Origin: Corallococcus interemptor
GTDB lineage: Bacteria; Myxococcota; Myxococcia; Myxococcales; Myxococcaceae
Length of the DNA: 64,000 bases
Reading direction: 5' to 3'
Assembly (NCBI RefSeq): GCF_003668875.1
Contig: NZ_RAWM01000037.1
Location: forward strand, 1-64,000
The notes under the pieces were generated by a model, which had not been told where the DNA came from, did no database searches, and saw nothing but the letters and a program-made list of their open reading frames with translations. Shown here one piece after another: positions 57,439 to 64,000 of this stretch. The position numbers and the translations under genes were made by a program. Numbering within the stretch: the stretch's first letter is position 1; every line of letters begins with the position of its first letter.

Positions 57439-58185
57439 TCAGCCGCCGACGAGCGCGTCGCGCAGGTTGCGGGGGTCCAGCGCGCGGATGGCCGACACCG
57501 TGCGCGCGTCCGGAAGGGAGGTGACGGGCAGGGCGTCCGGCACCGCGAACTCGAAGCCGGTCCGCTCGGAGATGCCGTCCACCGAGGCCCAGGGGTGACG
57601 CGCCAACAGCCGCGCCCCTCGGGGCCCGCCCAGCTCATACGTACCCAGGTCGGAGATGAGCCGCACCGGACGGCTGGGGTCGCGCGTCGTGGCCACCTGC
57701 ACCTGCGGCACGAGGTTGCGGCGCGACTGCCGGGGCACCAGCAGCACGGGGTTCTTCACCCACTGGCGCAACGTGGCCGCGCCCGCCACGCCGGGGAACT
57801 TGGTGCGAGGCTTGTCCAGGCTGCCCGACGCCGTCATGTTGGTGCGGCCCGCCGGATCCACCTCCGCTGCGCCGAAGAAGACCGTGTCCACCCGGCCGCG
57901 CCGGGCATGGTCGAACAGGTCCGCGATGCTCACCTCCGCGGACCGGCCGTCCAGGTAGCGCAGGTCCTCGGACGACGGGTACAGCTCCGGCAGCTCCGGA
58001 TCCAACGAACCGACACACGCCAGATACGTCAGCCCCGGCGCATGCGTGGCCCGGGCCACCGCGATGGCCAGGATGACCAGCGGCGACGCCACGCCCGTGG
58101 CCACCACCGAGCCGTCTTCAATCTCCCGCGCCAGCAGCGACACCACCGTCTCCGCGGGCGTCGCGTCCACCGTCGTCGCCGTCAT
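57439..58185 (-). CDS. aibB: 3-methylglutaconyl-CoA decarboxylase subunit AibB
   Basis: A 248-residue member of the CoA-transferase beta-subunit fold. With AibA it is predicted to decarboxylate 3-methylglutaconyl-CoA to 3,3-dimethylacryloyl-CoA, an unusual reaction for this fold. Cys57 in LTYLACVGSLD sits where CoA transferases carry their catalytic Glu; as recalled, M. xanthus AibB has a Cys at the equivalent place (about residue 56), which fits decarboxylation in place of CoA transfer. The gene starts 4 bp inside the end of aibA (ATGA), so the subunits are translationally coupled. Confidence 0.9.
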   Translation of the reverse strand: MTATTVDATPAETVVSLLAREIEDGSVVATGVASPLVILAIAVARATHAPGLTYLACVGSLDPELPELYPSSEDLRYLDGRSAEVSIADLFDHARRGRVDTVFFGAAEVDPAGRTNMTASGSLDKPRTKFPGVAGAATLRQWVKNPVLLVPRQSRRNLVPQVQVATTRDPSRPVRLISDLGTYELGGPRGARLLARHPWASVDGISERTGFEFAVPDALPVTSLPDARTVSAIRALDPRNLRDALVGG

Positions 58186-58982
58186 GCCGCGCTCCGCGTC
58201 GCGCGCAGCGACATGAGGAAGCCCTTCGCGTCACCCGCGTCCGCCGCGGCCAGGTAGGCCGCGAGCATCGCGTCGTCATGCGGGTACTGGCCCAGGCACC
58301 CGGTGGGCAGCGCGCCGCCGGGAGCCAGCACCACGCGCTCCACCTGGAAGGCGGGGATGGTGACGCGCGCAAGCTTCGGCACGCGCTCCTCCACCGTGGC
58401 GATGATCCGCTTCGCCGCGCCCGCGACGAGCAGGTCCGTGGTGGGGTCTTCAATCAGCAGGTTGCCCTTGTCGTCCGCCGCCCGGGCGTGGATGAGCGCG
58501 ACGTCCGGGTAGTACGCGGGCTCCACCGGCACGCGGCGGCCCGTGAAGGGATCCTCCACCGTGCGCGGCGCGTCCACCTCCGCCAGCTCCGACACGTCCG
58601 CGTCCGGCGCGGGGATGAACGGCAGCCCCATGGACGCCGCGCGCAGCCGCTGCACCACGCGGTAGCCGTCGTGCTCGCGCCACTCAAGCTCGCCCTGCTC
58701 GATGGCCCGCTTGAGGCAGGGCAGGGGACGCACGCGGTTCTCCAGCACCAGCGCGCCGAAGGGCAGCTCCACGCGCTTGAGGCACCCGCCCGCGACCAGG
58801 AACTCCGCTGGCAGCGGGTTGGGCAGGGAGATGAGCTGCAGGCCGCGCTTCTCCTGCGCCACCAGCTCCAGCACCAGCGCCATGGGTGCACGGCCCAGCA
58901 TGAACCCGCCAGCCGCCAGCGACGCGCCGTCCGGGATGGAGGCCACCGCCTCCGACAGGGAACTCCAACGGGCGCGGTTCAC
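58182..58982 (-). CDS. aibA: 3-methylglutaconyl-CoA decarboxylase subunit AibA
   Basis: A 266-residue CoA-transferase alpha-subunit-like protein, partner of AibB. Family features include DGASLAAGGFMLGRAPMAL near the N-terminus, the GNLLIEDPTTDLLVAGAAKRIIATVE segment, and the C-terminal GCLGQYPHDDAMLAAYL. It overlaps aibR by 4 bp upstream and aibB by 4 bp downstream, so aibR-aibA-aibB form one tightly coupled unit. Together the pair provides isovaleryl-CoA when leucine degradation is limiting, for iso-branched fatty acids used in development. Confidence 0.9.
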   Translation of the reverse strand: MNRARWSSLSEAVASIPDGASLAAGGFMLGRAPMALVLELVAQEKRGLQLISLPNPLPAEFLVAGGCLKRVELPFGALVLENRVRPLPCLKRAIEQGELEWREHDGYRVVQRLRAASMGLPFIPAPDADVSELAEVDAPRTVEDPFTGRRVPVEPAYYPDVALIHARAADDKGNLLIEDPTTDLLVAGAAKRIIATVEERVPKLARVTIPAFQVERVVLAPGGALPTGCLGQYPHDDAMLAAYLAAADAGDAKGFLMSLRATRSAA

Positions 58983-59668
58983 TTGGATTCCTCCCCGGAA
59001 CCGGAGGCGGCGCGCGGCACCATGCGCAGCGCGGGCGCGTCTTCAGTTGAAGGGGCCGGGGCGCTCGCGGCCGCCGCGTTGGACGGAAAGAGCAGCTCCA
59101 CCATGCCGTCGGCGATCTGCTCCTCGGTGAGGCGCCCGTCCGGCTTGAACCACTTGTAGACCCAGAGGATCATCCCCAGGAACGAGAAGGCCGCGACGGT
59201 GGGGTCCACCACGCCGCGCAGGCGGCCCAGGCGGTTGGCCTCCGCGAACGCATCCTCCAGGAAGCGCACGTAGCGCTTCTTGCGCCGGTCGATGTACTCG
59301 CGCGCTTCACCGGTGAGCGTGGCGTGCTCGTGGAGGATGATGATGACCTCCTTGCTGCGCCCGCTCGTCACCAGGTGGATGTTCTGGCGCATGCACTGGC
59401 GCAGCCGCTCCACCGGATCCGCCACGTCCTGCACGGGCGCGAGGACCTGCTCCTCGAACACGTCCATGCCGTAGTTCATGATGGCGAAGAGCAGCTGCTC
59501 CTTGTTCTGGATGTGGTGGTAGAGCCCCGCCTTCGTCATCCGGCACGCGGCGGCGATCTCCTGCATCGACGTGCCCTCGTAGCCGCGCTCGCAGATGAGC
59601 CGCGCCGCCGTCTCCAGGATGGCCCTGTACCGCTCGCCCTCGTCCGGTTTGCGCCCCGTGGGTGTCAT
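58979..59668 (-). CDS. aibR: TetR-family repressor of the aib operon
   Basis: A 229-residue TetR regulator. The N-terminal HTH (about 12-60) reads ILETAARLICERGYEGTSMQEIAAACRMTKAGLYHHIQNKEQLL, followed by an all-helical ligand domain and a low-complexity tail of about 40 residues. In M. xanthus AibR represses this operon and responds to isovaleryl-CoA, giving product feedback. ATG 59668 was chosen over the open frame to 59812, which would run through the two operator palindromes and lacks HTH similarity there. It is first in its own operon, so it is autoregulated if the palindromes upstream are its sites. Confidence 0.9.
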   Translation of the reverse strand: MTPTGRKPDEGERYRAILETAARLICERGYEGTSMQEIAAACRMTKAGLYHHIQNKEQLLFAIMNYGMDVFEEQVLAPVQDVADPVERLRQCMRQNIHLVTSGRSKEVIIILHEHATLTGEAREYIDRRKKRYVRFLEDAFAEANRLGRLRGVVDPTVAAFSFLGMILWVYKWFKPDGRLTEEQIADGMVELLFPSNAAAASAPAPSTEDAPALRMVPRAASGSGEESK

Positions 59669-59715
59669 GCGTGCCTTCCCTCGCCGGCCTGCCTGCTTCC
59701 GCCGGGCCAGAAACC

Positions 59716-59733
59716 ACCTACCGACCGGTAGGT
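59716..59733. promoter_or_regulatory. Candidate AibR operator 1
   Basis: An 18-bp near-perfect palindrome, ACCTACCGACCGGTAGGT, 48 bp upstream of the aibR start. The TetR-type half site CCTACCG is inverted around the centre with only the two central pairs imperfect. A second copy lies 25 bp further upstream. Confidence 0.8.
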
Positions 59734-59740
59734 CAATTCG

Positions 59741-59756
59741 CCTACCGACCGGTAGG
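59741..59756. promoter_or_regulatory. Candidate AibR operator 2
   Basis: A 16-bp palindrome, CCTACCGACCGGTAGG, identical to the core of operator 1 and centred 24-25 bp from it, so two repressor dimers could sit about 2.3 helical turns apart. It lies 112 bp before the divergent sensor kinase start, so repression of that gene is possible as well. Confidence 0.8.
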
Positions 59757-59867
59757 TAGCATTGGCCGACGCAGGCCGTCAACGGGCAAGTACCTGGGGG
59801 TAGGTGGGACAAAAGCTATTGGAAACAAGGACTTGGGACCACCCAGCGGGTTAGGGTGCGGGTCTCC

Positions 59868-61977
59868 ATGCGGTCCACGCTCCTGCCCATCCTGCTCCTG
59901 TGCGCCGCGCTGGCGAGCGTGGGGGTGGGGGTCTGGACGCTCGTGAAGCGCAGCCGGACCGCACTGGTGGAGCAGTTCGCCGGGGACCGGCAGAAGCAGC
60001 TGGACGAGGCCGTGGGCGGCGTCACCGACTCGCTGGAGGAGGTGGGCCGCAACCTGCGCTTCGCCGGGGAGCTGATGTCCCAGCCGGGGAGCCTGGCGGA
60101 GCACCGGCGCGAGCTGCGCGCGCTGCTGGAGGCGGTGGGCCAGTACAAGGCCATCGCGGCGTACGACGGCGAGGGCGCGGAGCGGCTGCTGCTGTTGGAC
60201 CGGAAGCCGGACGCGCAGGTGACCCGCGAGGGGCTGGTGGCGGAGATGGCGGGGACGGCGCGCCGGGCGTTGCAGCGTCCGCCGGGGGACCTCACCACGT
60301 CCCCCATCCTGGACGCGGCGAACGGCGGCTGGCTGCGCATCCTGGCCACGGCGCTGCCCGCGACGGACGGCAAGCCCGAGGGCGCGGTGGCGGTGCTGGT
60401 GGACACGGAGTCCTTCTTCGCGCCGCTGCGCATCGTCACGTCGGACCTGGAGGCGCGGCTGCTGCTCGTGGGCACGCACGGCCAGCCCACGCCCGCGAGC
60501 GACCCGGGGCTGGCGGAGTGGTTCCGGCGCGCGGGACAGAAGGACTCGGGCGTGCCGGGCTTCGCGTTCCTCGTGACGCGGCTGAAGGCGGGCGCGCGCG
60601 GCATGCTGCCCCTGTCCGAGCAGGAGGCGGAGCGGCTGGGGCTGGGGCGCGCGGAGGTGGTGGCCGTCTACACGCCCATCCGCATGCGCGGCGGCAGCCA
60701 CTGGGCGGTGGCGACGCTGGTGTCCACCGCGGCGCTGCGCTCGCATGAGCAGGCGCTGGTGGTGCGGCTGCTGGGCGCGGGCGCGCTGGTGGCGTTCTTC
60801 CTGGTGGCCTTCGCGGTGTACGTGGTGATTGCGCGGCGGCGCGCGGTGGCGCTGACGGAGAGCCGCCGGCACGCGGCCCAGCTCGCCGCGCTCCATGACC
60901 GGACTCGGAAGATCCTGGACCACCTGCCCACGGGCGTCCTCGCGCTCACCGAGGACGGGCGGATCAGCGCCGTCAACCAGGCCCTGCGCTCGCGCGTGCC
61001 CGGCAACGTGACGGGCGCGCCGCTGGCCTCCGCGTTCCCCGGTGCTCCTGCGCCGGTGGTGGAGCGGCTGTCCGCGCTGGTCGCGTCCGCGCGCCAGGAG
61101 GACCGGCCGCTGAGCCTCCTGGGTGAACCGCTGGCCCTCTTTGGCGAGGAGGGCACGTACAACCTGCACGCGGTGCCGCTGACCGCTGAGGACCCGAAGG
61201 AAGAGACGCGCGCGCTGCTGGTGGTGGAGGACCTGAGCGACGTGCGCGCGCTGGAGACGCAGCTGTTGCGCGCGGAGAAGCTGGCCACGGTGGGCGTGCT
61301 GGCGGCGGGCATCGCGCATGAAATCGGCACGCCGCTGGGCGTGGTGCGCGGCCGGGCGGAGTACGTCCAGAGCAAGCTGGGCGCCTCGCACCCGCAGGGC
61401 CCGGGATTGGGCGTCATCGTCGAGCAGATTGATCGGGTGAGCCGCACGCTGCGCCAGCTGTTGGATTTCTCGCGCCTGCAGCCGGCGATGGTGCGGCCGG
61501 TGGCGCTGGGGCCGCTCGTGCGCAGCGTGCATGAGCTCTTGCAGGTGGAGGCGGAGCGGCGGCGGGTGGGCTTGAGCGTGGACGTGCCGGAGTCGGTGCC
61601 CGCGCTGGCGGCGGACGCGGATCAGCTCCAGCAGGTGCTCATCAACCTGGCGCTCAACGCGTGCGATGCGTGCAGCGAGGGCGGGAAGGTGGAGGTCTCC
61701 GCCTCCGCGCTGGCGGGGCCGGAGGAGGGGACGTGGGGCCTGGTCGCGCTCACGGTGCGCGACGACGGGTGCGGGATTCCGAAGGAGCGCCTCAATCAAG
61801 TCTTCGACCCGTTCTTCACGACGAAGAAGCGCGGGCAGGGCACGGGCCTGGGGCTGACGATGGTGGCCCACGTCGTGCGCAACCATGGCGGACGGGTGGA
61901 GCTGGAGAGCACGCCGGGGCAGGGCACCCGCGTCACCGTGCTGTGGCCGGTGGCCCGCGCCGTCCCAGAGGAACGAA

Positions 61978-62000
<23 letters not shown>
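59868..62000 (+). CDS. Membrane sensor histidine kinase with PAS domain (pair 2)
   Basis: A 710-residue inner-membrane kinase with TM1 at 1-24, an extracytoplasmic sensor of about 270 residues, TM2 near 297-322, a PAS-like domain from about 344 (ILDHLPTGVLALTEDGRISAVN), HisKA with His484 (IAHEIGTPLG), and HATPase boxes (INLALNACDAC, DDGCGIP, GTGLGL). It matches the kinase at 2035-4152 along its full length and even the phospho-acceptor has the same residue number. ATG 59868 is preferred; a GTG at 59856 is an alternative. Its stop lies 23 bp inside the regulator gene. It is divergent from aibR across 199 bp that contain the two palindromes. Confidence 0.92.
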
Positions 62001-63336
<1,336 letters not shown>

Positions 63337-63345
63337 AGGGCCGGC

Positions 63346-63381
63346 GTGGCAATGCGCCACGGGGGGCTGGCGGATTGCCAC
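63346..63381 (+). terminator. Hairpin after the pair 2 regulator gene
   Basis: Arms GTGGCAATGCGCCA (63346-63359) and TGGCGGATTGCCAC (63368-63381) pair over 13 of 14 positions around an 8-base G-rich loop, 9 bp beyond the regulator stop. It is a good transcription terminator candidate by position, though no T run follows. Confidence 0.5.
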
Positions 63382-63452
63382 GGTCCAGGGGTGATCGCTC
63401 GGGGGCCCGGGGGACGGTGGTTCCGGCATGTAGCTTGCTGTGACGTGGGGCC

Positions 63453-63818
63453 GTGGCGTCCCTGCGCACAGTCCGGGCCTTGCTGCTCGGAGCGGATGAG
63501 TCCCTGGCGTCGCTGCTGGCGGACGTGCTGGGCGATCTGGGTATCGCCCTGTTCCTGGACGCCTCGGACGCCGCGCGGCCGGACCTGGTGCTGGCGCACG
63601 TGGAGCGCGGGGAGGCCATCCTCCCGGTGCTGACGCGTGCGCGCGCCTGCGCCGCCGCCGCGCCCGTCGTCGTCCTGCTGCCCTTCGCGGACGAGCGCCT
63701 GGTGTCCCGCGCCCTGTGTCAGGGGGCCCGGGCATGTTTCGCGCTGGGCCGTCCGCTCGACGAGCTTCGCGCCCTGCTGCGCTCGCACTTTCCTCTGTTG
63801 GAGACCCCCCATGGGTGA
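63453..63818 (+). CDS. Receiver-like small protein
   Basis: A 121-residue protein with the alternating pattern of a CheY-like fold (LLLGADESLASLLADVLGDLGIALFL, then PVVVLLPFADERLVSRALCQGARACFALGRPLDELRALL). The usual acidic pocket and phosphorylatable Asp are not clear: ADE replaces the DD pair, and the central strand has LVLAHVE where DxxM is expected. It may be a pseudo-receiver that does not take up phosphate. The GTG start at 63453 is the first in frame. Its stop overlaps the next gene by 8 bp, so they are coupled. Confidence 0.6.
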   Translation: MASLRTVRALLLGADESLASLLADVLGDLGIALFLDASDAARPDLVLAHVERGEAILPVLTRARACAAAAPVVVLLPFADERLVSRALCQGARACFALGRPLDELRALLRSHFPLLETPHG

Positions 63819-64000
63819 ACCGATGGCCGTCGTCACCGTGCTGCGCCCCGTTGTCCCCCTGCGTGTGGTGGCCGTGCCCGAGCCGGTGCCGGATGCGGGG
63901 GAGCCCTCCCTCTTCCAGGCCGGCCAGGTGCGCGTCACCGCCGAGCGGCTCGTCGTGGGCGGCCAGAGCTGGGCGCTGCGCGACGTGAGCCAGGTGGAGA
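63811..64000 (+). CDS. DUF6232-like protein, 5' part only
   Basis: The frame opened by ATG 63811 runs off the window after 63 codons. The visible part has FQAGQVRVTAERLVVGGQSW followed by ALRDVSQVE, the pattern of DUF6232-type membrane proteins in which a short beta domain precedes two transmembrane helices. The helices would lie beyond the window. It overlaps the receiver-like gene by 8 bp. Function unknown. Confidence 0.65.
   Translation, partial: MGEPMAVVTVLRPVVPLRVVAVPEPVPDAGEPSLFQAGQVRVTAERLVVGGQSWALRDVSQVE

Noticed and set aside
59669-59812. Longer start for aibR
   Set aside because: It would translate the two operator palindromes, and the TetR HTH begins right after the downstream ATG at 59668.

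Overview
The window is high-GC DNA (roughly 70 percent G+C by eye) whose gene content points to a myxobacterium of the Myxococcaceae (Myxococcus / Corallococcus / Pyxidicoccus type). The indicators are several sigma-54 enhancer-binding regulators, a PEGA-domain Ser/Thr kinase, a SitA-like lipoprotein toxin, and above all a complete alternative isovaleryl-CoA operon (aibR-aibA-aibB-aibC-mvaS) as known from Myxococcus xanthus. The genus cannot be fixed from the sequence alone. The first ~27 bases match the end of an Illumina Nextera transposase adapter, so base 1 is almost certainly a contig end carrying uncut adapter.

Layout. 0-4.2 kb (minus strand): an OmpA/Pal-like lipoprotein and a sensor kinase / NtrC-type regulator pair. 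4.3-7.7 kb: glutathione peroxidase, persulfide dioxygenase, sulfide:quinone oxidoreductase and a beta-carbonic anhydrase, a small sulfide-oxidation and redox set. 7.7-14.6 kb: an FHA-GAF-sigma54 activator, a SitA-like toxin with an SMI1/KNR4-type immunity gene, a Cys-rich lipoprotein, a Ser/Thr kinase with PEGA repeats plus partner, and a GNAT acetyltransferase. 14.6-46.8 kb (minus strand): one uninterrupted gene for a 10,735-residue hybrid NRPS-PKS. 47-52.4 kb: GNAT, Gfo/Idh/MocA oxidoreductase, GntR-type regulator, 2OG-Fe(II) oxygenase and a ferritin-like lipoprotein. 52.4-55 kb: a lower-GC cassette of a secreted protein, a membrane protein and a frameshifted HELGH metallopeptidase, bordered by a scrap of a second ferritin-like gene. 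55-59.7 kb: the aib operon with two operator palindromes upstream. 59.9-64 kb: a second sensor kinase / NtrC regulator pair, clearly paralogous to the first, then a receiver-like protein and a truncated DUF6232-like gene.

The megasynthase is the centre of interest. In order it reads C-A(Ser)-PCP, C-A(Val-like)-PCP, C-A(unassigned)-PCP, C-A(hydrophobic)-PCP, KS-AT(malonyl)-ACP with no reductive domains, then C with a decayed A domain that carries a luciferase-like monooxygenase and has no carrier protein, then C-A(Ser)-PCP, C-A(Val-like)-PCP, C-A(basic residue)-PCP, and a terminal C-PCP-TE with no A domain. The eighth A domain (ninth if the decayed one is counted) contains seven in-frame copies of a 25-bp palindrome spaced 57-60 bp apart. 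A palindrome of the same family lies between genes at 48.77 kb. The KS-AT linker holds a separate exact 60-bp-period tandem repeat. The predicted product is a linear or cyclised peptide/ketide in which the malonate-derived beta-keto unit is oxidised by the embedded flavin enzyme. As recalled, one-gene NRPS-PKS synthetases of this kind include that of myxoprincomide, but the module order here would need direct comparison.
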